64,000 nucleotides of DNA. Origin: Paenibacillus radicibacter (lineage in GTDB: Bacteria > Bacillota > Bacilli > Paenibacillales > NBRC-103111). The DNA is taken from assembly GCF_024721995.1 (NCBI RefSeq), contig NZ_JANQBC010000011.1, positions 1 to 64,000 on the forward strand. The letters are read 5' to 3'. The notes under the pieces were generated by a model. It made no database searches. It saw only the letters and a program-made list of their open reading frames with translations, and had not been told where the DNA came from. Shown here in pieces: positions 8,728-18,300 of this stretch. Within the stretch, counting starts at the first letter, position 1. Every line of letters starts with the position of its first letter. Made by a program: the position numbers and the translations under genes.

Positions 8728-9384
8728 ATGAAACGTACACTTATTGCACTATTTGCTGCTGCGGTATTACTAAGTAGCGTTACAGCTGTAAAGCCTGTAA
8801 GTGCCCAAACTGAAGCATTCGCTCTTGTTAATGATATTGTGAAATTACCAGCTGACCATTACGACACCCAAGAAACAGAACATATGAAAGAGAGACTCGC
8901 TAAGATCCCAGCGAAATTTTTACAAAACTTAAAAGAAAAATCGGTTAGAATCAAGCTTGTTAACGGCAAAATTACAGAAGAACCTGAATTTGCTCAGTAC
9001 AAAGGGGTTACACCAAGAGGTTGGGAACAAACAGGACTTACTTGGGATGATATACCTGGTGTTAGCACAAATAACGTTATTGTTCGTATTGGATACAGTG
9101 ATAAACATAACGGGCATAACAGCCAGAACTTAGAACTACATGAAACATTACATGCTGTAGATCGCATGGCGCTTGGAGAAATAAGTGCAAGTAAAGAGTT
9201 TAATGAGATTTTCAAGAAAGAAGCAGAAATTAATTACAAAGATGATGGTTATGTAAGTGCTTATCCAACTGAATATTTTGCAGAAACAGCTACATTGTAT
9301 TTGTATAGTAAAGCAACTCGTGAAGATTTGAAGAAAGATATGCCTCTGACTTATGATTTTCTGGACAAGCTATTTAACAAGTAA
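8728..9384 (+). CDS. Secreted Pro-Pro endopeptidase (PPEP family)
   Basis: A 218-residue secreted zinc metalloprotease of the anthrax-lethal-factor-like fold. The signal peptide covers residues 1-26 (cut predicted after VSA). The zinc motif HETLH has His138, Glu139 and His142. The third ligand is predicted as Glu186 in FAETATLY, with the catalytic-type Tyr179 seven residues before it, the same spacing as Tyr178/Glu185 of PPEP-1. Size and layout match PPEP-1 of Clostridioides difficile and PPEP-2 of Paenibacillus alvei, which hydrolyse Pro-Pro bonds in surface adhesins. The convergent neighbour carries PLPPVP, the PPEP-2 type target. Two c-di-GMP riboswitches control it, as one does for C. difficile PPEP-1. 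The family is clear; cleavage specificity is inferred from context. Confidence 0.93.
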   Translation: MKRTLIALFAAAVLLSSVTAVKPVSAQTEAFALVNDIVKLPADHYDTQETEHMKERLAKIPAKFLQNLKEKSVRIKLVNGKITEEPEFAQYKGVTPRGWEQTGLTWDDIPGVSTNNVIVRIGYSDKHNGHNSQNLELHETLHAVDRMALGEISASKEFNEIFKKEAEINYKDDGYVSAYPTEYFAETATLYLYSKATREDLKKDMPLTYDFLDKLFNK

Positions 9385-9388
9385 TAAC

Positions 9389-9439
9389 AAAAAAAGAAGT
9401 TCCTCATGAACCGTAGTGGTTAGAGGAACTTCTTTTTTA
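9389..9439. terminator. Bidirectional terminator between protease and adhesin genes
   Basis: AAAAAAGAAGUUCCUC pairs with GAGGAACUUCUUUUUU around a 17-base loop. A-rich and U-rich flanks make it work on both strands, ending the plus-strand protease gene and the minus-strand adhesin gene. Confidence 0.92.
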
Positions 9440-9444
9440 TTTAC

Positions 9445-12400
9445 TTAAGGATAAACACGATCTGGTTTCACGTTCTTCCAAGCTTCGGAAGTCTTATCTT
9501 CACGCTTGTAGTCGTGGTTGTTAGTAGCTTCTAACACATCGAGGTAATACCATTTATCTTCTGTGTTGTCTGGCCATTTCTTCGCGTGAGTATCTAGACC
9601 TTCTTTTTTCACTTTACGATTTAATACGCTATTAATGAATGCCATTGCTTCAGCGCGCGTGATGTACTGATCAGGTTTGAAAGTCTTGTCTGCGTAGCCT
9701 TTGATCCAACCTTTGTTCGCAGCGGATGCAATATATTTCTCAGCCCAGTGTCCTGAGATGTCTGTAAATGAATCGTTATCACGCTCATCGAGCTTATCGA
9801 ACTTCGATGCGGTTGTTGCAAATTCAGCTCTTGTGATCGGTGTGTCTGGTTTGAAAATGAGATCTGGATAACCGCTAATGACACCTGCTTTAGCCATTGT
9901 CGCGATATACTTATTCGACCAACGAGCATTCTCTACATCAGTGAAAGATTGATTCGTTGATAAGAATTCCTTACGGCTGTTGTCTTCCATCAATCTGTAG
10001 AAGATTGTAGCTACTTCTTCACGACTGATGTTATTCTCTGGTCTAATTGTGCCATCTGGATAACCTGCTACATAGTCAAAGTGTAGATCCTTCTCTAACT
10101 TCGGCGGTACTGGCGGCAGTGGAGGTAACGGTGGCAATGGCGTTACGTTGTTGCTTCCACCTGTGCTTGGCGTTGATCCGCCGTTATCGTCTGGATTAGG
10201 TCTAGTTGGGTTTAACGTGTAGTAGAATGTGTAGCTTTGTTGTGCAGCATCTGTTACCAAATAGGAAGCATTAGATTGAATAGGCGTGTAACCTGTAATA
10301 GCTTTAGCTGTAAGCGTAATGCTTTTTCCAACTTCACCTTGAGTTTGTGTAGATGACGCTAATTCTTGATTTGTGCCATTCTCAAGATAAAGAATAGAAA
10401 TTGGGCGCATTACTGGTACTTCAATATTTTTCGTGTAGTAGAAAATATGCTCCTGAATTTCTCCATTGGTTACTTGATATTGAGTACTCTGCTCGATAGG
10501 AGTGTAACCAGAAATTGATTTCGCAGTGAGAGTAATTGTTTTACCTACTTCACCTGAGGTTTGTATAGGTTTTGAAAGTTCCGTGTTAGTGTCTCTTTCA
10601 AAATATTTAACTGTAACATTGCGGAATTCTGGTTGTACTTCATCAGTAGCCCATATTGCATACAGTGTTAGATTGTTTGCTGGCATTGTTACTTCTGAAC
10701 CTGCTACATAGCCATCACCTGAACCGTCTGCATTTGTATTCCACACTTTAAACTGTTTACCCTCAGGTGCTGTCATTGTTTCATGACCTGCAACCGTGAA
10801 GCCTTCACCAGCTTCTTTTTCTGTTCCAGCTGGTGCTGATCCTGTTCCTCCGTTTACATCATAAGTAACGGAGTACATTGTAATCGGGATAGCCTCCCAT
10901 ATTGCATACAGCGTCAGATTGTTTGCTGGCATTGGCACTACTGTTCCTGCTGCATAACTAGCACCTTTACCGTCTTCATTTGTATTCCACTCTTTAAACT
11001 GTTTACCCGTTGGGGCTGTCATCGTTGTATGACCTGCAACCGTGAAGTCTTTACCTGCTTCGCTAACTGTTCCAGCTGGTGCTGGTCCTGTTCCTCCATT
11101 TTCATGATAGGTAACAGTATATGTGGTAACCGGGATAGCCTCCCATATTGCATACAGATTTAGATTGTTTGCTGGCATTGGCACTACTGTTCCTGCTGCA
11201 TAACTAGCACCTTTACCGTCTTCATTTGTATTCCACTCTTTAAACTGTTTACCCGTTGGGGCTGTCATCGTTGTATGACCTGCAACCGTGAAGTCTTTAC
11301 CTGCTTCGCTAACTGTTCCAGCTGGTGCTGGTCCTGTTCCTCCATTTTCATGATAGGTAACAGTATATGTGGTAACCGGGATAGCCTCCCATATTGCATA
11401 CAGATTTAGATTGTTTGCTGGCATTGGCACTACTGTTCCTGCTGCATAACTAGCACCTTTACCGTCTTCATTTGTATTCCACTCTTTAAACTGTTTACCC
11501 GTTGGGGCTGTCATCGTTGTATGACCTGCAACCGTGAAGTCTTTACCTGCTTCGCTAACTGTTCCAGCTGGTACTGGTCCTATTCCTCCATTTTCATGAT
11601 AGGTAACAGTATATGTGGTAACCGGAACAGCTTCCCATATTGCATACAGCGTCAGATTGTTTGCTGGCATTGTTACTTCTACATCTGTTACATAGCCATC
11701 ACCTGAACCGTCTGCTTTTGTATTCCACTCTTTAAATTGTTTCTTCGCAGGAGCTGTAATTGTTTCATGACCTGCAGCTGCGAACTTCGCACCTGCTTCT
11801 TTTTCAGCCTCAGTTGGTGCTTTTCCTGTTCCTCCGTTTACATCATAAGTAACGGAGTACATTGTAATCGGGATTACTTCCCATATTGCATATAGTGTTA
11901 GATTGTGAGCTGGCATTGTTACTTCTGCACCTGTTGCATATCCAGTGCCAGTTCCTTCTGCATTTGTATTCCACTCTTTAAACTTTTTACCCGCAGGAGC
12001 TGTAATCGCTTCATGACCTGCAACTTTGAATTTTGCACCTTCTGCTTTTGCTGTTTCAGTTGGTGCTGGTCCTGTCCCTTTATTTACATCATAGGTAACG
12101 GAATAATTCCCAATGTATCCATACCAAACAATTTCAGACGGATTTGAAGAACTCAAAAATACATTTCTTGGACTATCCACTGACTTAAGGCTATAACCCG
12201 TAACAGTTAGTGCTGGTACAGAGTATGTTTTACTAAGATCTAAAGCTAATACATTATTAAATTTAAAATTTTCACTATATAAATGCTGTGCCTTCTCAGG
12301 TGATTCCACTTCAACCCCTTGTTCATTAACAGGCTTACCTGATTCATTGACTTTGTATCCTTTAACAAGAATGGAACCTTTACCAATTGCAACTTTTGGC

Positions 12401-13656
12401 ACTTCAAAATTCTTTGTTGTTTGAGTGCCTTTTGCATCGTTATACGTTATCGTTGTATCACCATTGGTTGGATACAATTCACCCGATTGTGGATTTTTCT
12501 TGGAATCCATTTTGACCGTATACGTAAGTTGTGCTGGTGCACCTTCGATAATATTTCCGACTTTCCAAGTAAACTTTTCTTTTGTTGCATCCCATTCAAT
12601 CGTTCCCTGAGTGAGCGTGTAGTCCGAAACTGATATGTCTTTACTCGCCAACTTCAGGTTAAAGAATTCACCCATTGGATCTACAACAACTGCATCTGCT
12701 GCTGCATATACGTTTTTACCAGCAAGCTCTGTAAATACTTTCTCGAGTTCTGAACTACTTGAAGAGTAGTAGCCGCTGTTTTGAACATTTTTCAATACAT
12801 ACGTAGCATTTTCATTGCCTTTTACTTCAAGACCAACTGAGTACATTTTAATTCCAGCGTCTATTGCAATCTTTGCTTCGGAAATTGTACCAATTCCGTT
12901 ATCCTCAACTTTGTACTTACAAGTCCAGCCCCAAAAATCACAATCAAATCCATATGAACTATTTAATGAGTAACTACTTCCTGAACCAATTACTTTGCTA
13001 TAATCAAAATTTGAAAGTGCAAAATTATGTTGGCTATCAACCCATTTCGAATAACTCGCAACTGAACTTGCTTTATAACTGTAAGTTGGTTCGCCATCAC
13101 TTAGTAGTACGATAACCTTATTATTGGATTTACTTTTTTGAAGTAATGTTCGAGCACTATTAATACCACCTTGGATATTTGTGCCTCCATCAGCTTCTAA
13201 TTTATTTATTTTATCTTTTAAACCTTTAACTCCGGCAGTACCCACGAAATCAGATTCAACTGTTACATCTTTTGAAAAGGAGACGACTGCAACATTCGAA
13301 ATGGATCCTTTACCTAAGAGTAAATCAACAAATTTGTTAGCAGCTTGCTTTGCTTTAGTCATTCTGGAGTCTTCAGGTTTTTTCGTATTGTCCATACTAC
13401 CTGATCGGTCAATCACCAAAACAACGTCTGATCCTATTGCTAGGTTTTTCCCTTCAGCAGTAAGCGTCACTTTCCACTCGTCACTTACACTTGTCGGTTC
13501 TGCCTTCTTCGTTAAGTTAATTGCTCCTGGATTTGGCCATACTGGACCTGGATTTGTTGTTGCTGCTTTAGTTGATGCAAGCGTTCCAGGCAACATACCT
13601 AGTACGATTGCAACCGTACATAACCAAGTGACAACTTTTCTCCATACCTGCTTCAT
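9445..13656 (-). CDS. SLH-anchored VWA/InlB-repeat/MucBP surface adhesin with PPEP site
   Basis: About 1403 residues. In order: signal peptide (cut after KAA, about residue 35); a von Willebrand A domain with the MIDAS motif DRSGSMD near residue 85; a linker domain; six InlB/Flg_new-type repeats (each starting YxVTY and ending LTLYAIWE); two MucBP repeats (VTVKYFERD, ISILYLENG); a Gly/Ser/Pro linker; and three SLH domains (GYPDGT, GYPDLIF, GYADKTF). The linker holds PLPPLPPLPPVPP; PLPPVP is residues 1179-1184, so cleavage would detach everything outside the SLH anchor. The ATG at 13656 has AAAGGGG eight bases upstream and is preferred to a GTG at 13665. The layout matches the VMSP substrate of P. 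alvei PPEP-2. Two riboswitches lie upstream. Confidence 0.92.
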   Translation of the reverse strand: MKQVWRKVVTWLCTVAIVLGMLPGTLASTKAATTNPGPVWPNPGAINLTKKAEPTSVSDEWKVTLTAEGKNLAIGSDVVLVIDRSGSMDNTKKPEDSRMTKAKQAANKFVDLLLGKGSISNVAVVSFSKDVTVESDFVGTAGVKGLKDKINKLEADGGTNIQGGINSARTLLQKSKSNNKVIVLLSDGEPTYSYKASSVASYSKWVDSQHNFALSNFDYSKVIGSGSSYSLNSSYGFDCDFWGWTCKYKVEDNGIGTISEAKIAIDAGIKMYSVGLEVKGNENATYVLKNVQNSGYYSSSSSELEKVFTELAGKNVYAAADAVVVDPMGEFFNLKLASKDISVSDYTLTQGTIEWDATKEKFTWKVGNIIEGAPAQLTYTVKMDSKKNPQSGELYPTNGDTTITYNDAKGTQTTKNFEVPKVAIGKGSILVKGYKVNESGKPVNEQGVEVESPEKAQHLYSENFKFNNVLALDLSKTYSVPALTVTGYSLKSVDSPRNVFLSSSNPSEIVWYGYIGNYSVTYDVNKGTGPAPTETAKAEGAKFKVAGHEAITAPAGKKFKEWNTNAEGTGTGYATGAEVTMPAHNLTLYAIWEVIPITMYSVTYDVNGGTGKAPTEAEKEAGAKFAAAGHETITAPAKKQFKEWNTKADGSGDGYVTDVEVTMPANNLTLYAIWEAVPVTTYTVTYHENGGIGPVPAGTVSEAGKDFTVAGHTTMTAPTGKQFKEWNTNEDGKGASYAAGTVVPMPANNLNLYAIWEAIPVTTYTVTYHENGGTGPAPAGTVSEAGKDFTVAGHTTMTAPTGKQFKEWNTNEDGKGASYAAGTVVPMPANNLNLYAIWEAIPVTTYTVTYHENGGTGPAPAGTVSEAGKDFTVAGHTTMTAPTGKQFKEWNTNEDGKGASYAAGTVVPMPANNLTLYAIWEAIPITMYSVTYDVNGGTGSAPAGTEKEAGEGFTVAGHETMTAPEGKQFKVWNTNADGSGDGYVAGSEVTMPANNLTLYAIWATDEVQPEFRNVTVKYFERDTNTELSKPIQTSGEVGKTITLTAKSISGYTPIEQSTQYQVTNGEIQEHIFYYTKNIEVPVMRPISILYLENGTNQELASSTQTQGEVGKSITLTAKAITGYTPIQSNASYLVTDAAQQSYTFYYTLNPTRPNPDDNGGSTPSTGGSNNVTPLPPLPPLPPVPPKLEKDLHFDYVAGYPDGTIRPENNISREEVATIFYRLMEDNSRKEFLSTNQSFTDVENARWSNKYIATMAKAGVISGYPDLIFKPDTPITRAEFATTASKFDKLDERDNDSFTDISGHWAEKYIASAANKGWIKGYADKTFKPDQYITRAEAMAFINSVLNRKVKKEGLDTHAKKWPDNTEDKWYYLDVLEATNNHDYKREDKTSEAWKNVKPDRVYP
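10105..10122 (-). other. PLPPVP Pro-Pro endopeptidase recognition site
   Basis: These six codons encode Pro-Leu-Pro-Pro-Val-Pro at residues 1179-1184 of the adhesin, between the second MucBP repeat and the first SLH domain. PLP|PVP is the cleavage motif described for PPEP-2 of P. alvei. Two further PLPP units precede it but are followed by Leu rather than Val. Confidence 0.8.
10645..12110 (-). repeat. Tandem ~246-bp repeats encoding InlB-type domains
   Basis: Six copies of a unit of about 80 codons. The three central units, starting at 10891, 11137 and 11383 with exact 246-base spacing, are nearly identical at the DNA level. The outer ones (11629 onward and before 10891) have diverged. The pattern fits recent expansion by unequal recombination and makes copy number likely to vary between strains and to be collapsed in short-read assemblies. 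Confidence 0.85.
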
Positions 13657-13703
13657 TCTCGGCACCCCTTTTTAATAAATAAAAATAATTCCTTCTTCAA
13701 AAC

Positions 13704-13752
13704 AAAAAACGCCCAATTGCACTAACCTACTGTTATATGCAACCGGACGATC
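13704..13752 (-). terminator. Terminator competing with proximal riboswitch
   Basis: A stem of about 17 pairs, with one bulge, joins CGUCCGGUUGCAUAUAAC to GUUAGUGCAAUUGGGCG. A UUUUUUGUUUU tract follows, about 50 bases before the adhesin start. Its left arm is the 3' strand of the c-di-GMP aptamer, making the two folds mutually exclusive. Confidence 0.8.
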
Positions 13753-13829
13753 ATAAGTAACATGTACTTTTAGACTCCTGGCTTTGCGACCTAGTCCTTT
13801 CGGACTAGTGTGCCGTATTCAGTTGTGCT
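13732..13829 (-). promoter_or_regulatory. Cyclic-di-GMP-I riboswitch, gene-proximal copy of adhesin pair
   Basis: Read on the minus strand, the aptamer shows GGCAC, a P2 hairpin with a GAAA tetraloop (AGUCC GAAA GGACU), GGUCGCAAAGCC, GGAGUCUAAAAG and the end GUCCGGUUGCAUAUAA, the order of GEMM-I RNAs. The 3' strand CGUCCGGUUGCAUAUAAC also pairs with GUUAGUGCAAUUGGGCG (13709-13725), forming a long stem followed by UUUUUU. Aptamer and terminator share this strand, so ligand binding should prevent termination: a predicted ON switch. Confidence 0.8.
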
Positions 13830-13851
13830 TTTCTTTTCTTACCTTGACATA

Positions 13852-13976
13852 ACAAAAATCGCCCAGCTGCAATAACATGTTGTTATATGCAACCGGACGA
13901 TCATAAGTACGAATACTTTTAGACTCCTGGCTTTGCGACCTAATCTTTCGAATTAGTGTGCCATATTAAGTTTAGT
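13852..13976 (-). promoter_or_regulatory. Cyclic-di-GMP-I riboswitch, distal copy, with terminator
   Basis: A second aptamer of the same layout (GGCAC, UUCGAAAGAUU-type P2 hairpin, GGUCGCAAAGCC, GGAGUCUAAAAG, GUCCGGUUGCAUAUAA). P1 is well formed: UUAAUAUGGCA pairs with UGCAUAUAA with two bulges. The 3' strand can instead pair with UGUUAUUGCAGCUGGGCG to build an 18-bp terminator followed by AUUUUUG (down to about 13853). This again predicts ON with ligand. Two ON switches in series would sharpen the dose response; that is inference. Confidence 0.8.
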
Positions 13977-14057
13977 GATGCAAGTATTACCAACCTATTA
14001 CCTACTATATTTTTAAAGGAGTATTTTGTCAACATCTTATTTGTGAAAATTGTGACA

Positions 14058-14100
14058 ATAAAGACACCTTTCTGCTCAATTAAGTCGAAGGGTGTCTCAT
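14058..14100 (-). terminator. Terminator after GATase-like secreted gene
   Basis: On the minus strand GACACCCUUC pairs with GAAAGGUGUC around a loop of about 14 bases, followed by UUUAUU. It closes the operon that ends at 14118. Confidence 0.8.
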
Positions 14101-14117
14101 TATCCTATTTTACAACA

Positions 14118-15317
14118 TTACTTCCCATAAGCTCCATCTGCAAAACTCGTCGGATCATACCACTTATAGCCGCCTGATGGTGCAGCCCAAGGTTCTTTCT
14201 GTGGCTCAATAGACTCTTGTGGAAATTCATTCTCTGGACCAGATGTGATCAGATTCGTCACAGGACTTAATTCTAAGCCTTGGATCTGATCCAAACTCTT
14301 ATAAGTCTCTTTCTTTCCTAGCCAGTTCATCAGATTTACCAGTAGAACCCCGTCGTCCCCTTCTGTAAACCCGTCATATGTCTTCTTTACTTTCCCGTCA
14401 CGCTCATCGCGATACTTTGGTGTTGCATCCTCGACTGCGGAAGAATCTCCAATGAAAGCTGCTTTGCCCAAACCGACTTTAGCAACAGCTACATAAGGAC
14501 CCTCTTCAATTCCTCCACCCGCATAATTACCCTTATCCACTTTATTATTCCACGATGAAGTCGTCTTAGGTACGTACACGATGCCCTTCGCTTTCTTCGG
14601 ATCGAGTACTGCAAGAGTGCTTCCTGCATGCATCTCCACAGTCGTTACACCCTTCGTGATACCAAACGCTTGCGCTGGTTTAACAACAATAGATGGAGCT
14701 GTTATATCGCCAAGTGCGTTATACCGGAAACGAATGCCGAAATTTTGCCCCAGCCAATCTGAGCTCTGGACACCTTGCATTGCACTGGATGCCTTCTCAC
14801 CTGCATTCATCCCCTTAGATGGGTCCGTCCATGCACCTCTACGGTAACCATTAAACGCTTCATTCGCATCCCAACGGTTCATGTTCCGATCCGCATTATA
14901 ATGATCCCCTACGAAAAAGATACTACCGCCCTTCTGCACATACTCAAGCATCGCTGCTTGTTCTGTCACCTTGAAAGGAATGTTAGCCTCTGGTATAACG
15001 AACACATCATATTCTTTCAAATCATCATAAGTGATCGGCGTTGTCTTCCGCAGTTCGGTTACGAAATTCCCCTGCTTCGCAACTCCATTCGCAAAGTCAG
15101 AGAATGCTCCATCAATGACCCAATCTGCCGAACCTGCAGTCTGACCGTGCGTATTATCGAACAATACTTTGCCTTTTTGCGTACCTACAGCTGCAATCTG
15201 TGGAGCAGGATCCGTCGCCTTCTCAGCCTGTGCAGGAACTAAGAATAGGGCACCTGTAAGCGTTAAAGCGACAGCAAGTGATACAATTGACTTACTTTTT
15301 TTCGAAAATAGTACCAT
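14118..15317 (-). CDS. Secreted glutamine-amidotransferase-like (DUF4350-type) protein
   Basis: A 399-residue exported protein with a signal peptide of about 31 residues (cut after AQA). The N-terminal half looks like a class-I glutamine amidotransferase-like or DUF4350-like fold (GKVLFDNTHGQ, DVFVIPEANIPF, GGSIFFVGDHYNAD, AAFIGDSSAVED). The nucleophilic Cys of active amidotransferases is not visible, so this is probably a binding or structural version. The start ATG has AAGGAGG eight bases upstream. It lies 12 bases after the giant nucleotidase gene and is certainly in the same operon. Related proteins are found beside extracellular nucleases and nucleotidases, which suggests a role in nucleic-acid or phosphate scavenging. 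Substrate unknown. Confidence 0.6.
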   Translation of the reverse strand: MVLFSKKSKSIVSLAVALTLTGALFLVPAQAEKATDPAPQIAAVGTQKGKVLFDNTHGQTAGSADWVIDGAFSDFANGVAKQGNFVTELRKTTPITYDDLKEYDVFVIPEANIPFKVTEQAAMLEYVQKGGSIFFVGDHYNADRNMNRWDANEAFNGYRRGAWTDPSKGMNAGEKASSAMQGVQSSDWLGQNFGIRFRYNALGDITAPSIVVKPAQAFGITKGVTTVEMHAGSTLAVLDPKKAKGIVYVPKTTSSWNNKVDKGNYAGGGIEEGPYVAVAKVGLGKAAFIGDSSAVEDATPKYRDERDGKVKKTYDGFTEGDDGVLLVNLMNWLGKKETYKSLDQIQGLELSPVTNLITSGPENEFPQESIEPQKEPWAAPSGGYKWYDPTSFADGAYGK

Positions 15318-15329
15318 ACCCAGACCTCC

Positions 15330-18300
15330 TTATTTACGAATTGTAATATCGTCGAAATTCATTCTCTTACCCGAAGCACCTGTCACAACAATTTTAAAGC
15401 GAACAGGACCTGATTCATTAATGTTAAAAAGATGCGGAGTTAGCGTACTCGCACTCTCCACCACTGTACCTACTTCTGTCCAAGTTGCTCCCGCATCCGT
15501 AGACTTCAATAACTGCCACTGTGCACCTGTCTCCGTACCGTAAGTGGAAGAGTAGATCTCGAATGTTGAAGCTCCCGCAACGTCAAAGTTCATAATGATA
15601 TTCGCATTTGCTCTAGCTCGAAGCGAGTAAGTTCCGTTCTTCTTGTCGTTAGCTTGATTACCTGCCATTGCGTTGTCCATCGTCCAGTTCCCTGAACTTA
15701 AGTCCACATTCGCAACTGCATAGCCACCTTTAAAGTTGCTGTTAAAATCTTCTGTCATGACCACCACTGGATCTGGTGTTGTGTCTTTAACAATAGTTGT
15801 CGCAGCACTCTTCACAGCTGTACCTTGTAAAGTTCCGCTAGATGCAACTGGAGTAACTTCAAACGTAATTGTTTTGCCAACTTCAGATGCTGTTAGTACA
15901 AGGTTTGCCCCAGAGGCACCTACGATTTCAACAGCATCTGCATACCATTTGAGAATAGTAGCTCCTTCCAAGTCGCTATCTGCATCTTCATATACATAGC
16001 TGCCAGTCAACGTCTGACCCACGACAGCATTTCCTGTAATCGCAACATTCTTCGCTACAGGTGCTGTATTCGGCTTTGGACCTGGACCTTGATCTGACAG
16101 CACTTCAACAGCTGTAATCACTTCAAGGGATGGAACTAGATTATAATCATCGATTGTACCTGTGATGCGAACTTGAGCATTAATAGATGCAATATCCAAC
16201 ACGGTCTTTAAAGCGCTAGAAGCCCAATATTTCACGTTCGTTGGCACTTGGATAGCGTTACCCGCTTTGAAATCCACAGCGCCCTTCTGATCGGCAATTA
16301 CGAATACTTCATTCGTATTGCTAAGTGCATTCTTAGAAGTTAAATAGCCAACAAGCGTTACGATCGTGCCTTTAGATTTTGCTTTTGCTTCAGCCACTGT
16401 TAAGCCAGCAACTGGCTCTGTCACAGTTAAAGTAAGCTTTACTTTAGAGGCATATCCGTTTACTGTTCCTTCGAAAAGAGTCGTTCCAATTACGCTCGTA
16501 TCAACAACCGCAGGCGACCATGTTACTTGAACTTGCTCATGGCTACCATCATTCATTGTTGCTTGCACTTGGGATGGAAGCGAGTAGACTGAGCCTTTTA
16601 CAACAGAAACTGCGATTGGATCAATCTTCATGATCTGACGATCTTCTGTCATGGCAAGTACGGTCACTGTAAAATCTTTCGTTCCAACTACTCCATTACG
16701 TGTAACCGTTGCTGTAAGTGTTACAACTGCATCTGGTTCACCTTTTAACGGACGTTTAACTACACCATTGCTACCCACGACTAACGGTTGATTGAAGGTC
16801 CAAGTTACAGTTGTTCCATTCACACTTGTAGTTGGTAAGTTAAGTGTGCTCGTTACATGCTGTAAATCTGTATTATCTTTCTTCACAAGCACATCTGTAA
16901 TAGCTGCAATTGCTCCATTCACTGCATCCTGATCTGACATCGCACCCGCTTCAAGCACAAGTACATAGATCGGATCGCTGACATAACCTTCATCCGTCTT
17001 CACAGCTGAAATTTCGAGTACCGTACCCGCTTCTTGAGGGGCAATCGTAGCTTTAAATGCACCTGTTGCCGAATCTGCAACTGCCGCTGCAAGTGTCACA
17101 ACTCCCGTACGAATCGTTACGGTCGCACCACGCTTCGCATAACCTTGAACCGCTGCATCACTTTCTGTAACGCCACTTACAACAATCGGGCTTGCATCAC
17201 TCTTATACACTTGAATCGTATATTCTTTGGTCTTGCTAGTACCATCTAAGCTAATGGTAGCTACTAATACTACATTCACATCTTGTGTAAGCCTTGAACG
17301 ATTTACTTGACCGTTCGTGACATCAACGATTGAGGATTGAGAACTATTTTTTAATAGCCAAGAGATAAGTGTGTCGTTTAATCCAGATGAAGGTAAGTTA
17401 ATCGTAGACGCTGATCCGTCATATACGACTTGAAGATTCGCTGACGCTTCATCTAACTTATCCTGAACTGATTTAAGCTCAGCGATGACAGTCATATTGA
17501 AGGTTTTCTGTCCTGTCTCTGTACCTTTCGTTACGGTTGCAGTCAATTGAACTTTTGCATCAGGCTCACCTTTAGCTGGACGCGTAACTTTTCCTGCCTC
17601 TGTGATAAATGCTGGGTGGCTGGACTGCCATGTGATACTGGAACCATTGTCACCAACTGATGGCAAGGTTAGATCACTTGTAAGTCCTGTTGCTTCATCC
17701 AAAGTTAATGCTGCCAAGTCTGTTGCTACTATCTGCCCATCGGTTAATCCGCCTGTGCCTATAAGATCAGAGGATAGACGAGGGTACAACTGCGGCTTAC
17801 CACCGAATACACCTACAACCCCTGTTACAGAAGCAAAGTCACCATTCTTCAAGGAAGTTGTTACCCCATATTTTTGTAAAAATACTTCATAACTGACACC
17901 TGATTGCGTCATTGTGAATTTCTGAGCAGCCATATTCGAGACCGCCACATTCTCAATCGTGACTAGTTCTGCATAATGATCTTGAAGCTGATTAATTGTT
18001 ACGATTTTACCTTGAGGAGCAACACCTGAGCTTAGCTTCTTAACCGCTGCCTTATCAATCTCAATCTCACTTTGGTAGGTTAACTTCTTGCCACTAATCT
18101 CTACACGATCACCAATGACTAGAGCTTCCCCACCTTCAACCGTAGGCGTGAATGCAAGAAGGCCTCCTGTCTCATCTTGTACGTAGAAGCTTCCCTTCGT
18201 TGCATTTGTACTCACGATCGGCGTTGTTGTCACTGTTCCACGAACTTTGACTGCGTTTCCATCGGCTGTTGCTGCTTGACGTACTTGCCCAATCGTTAGT

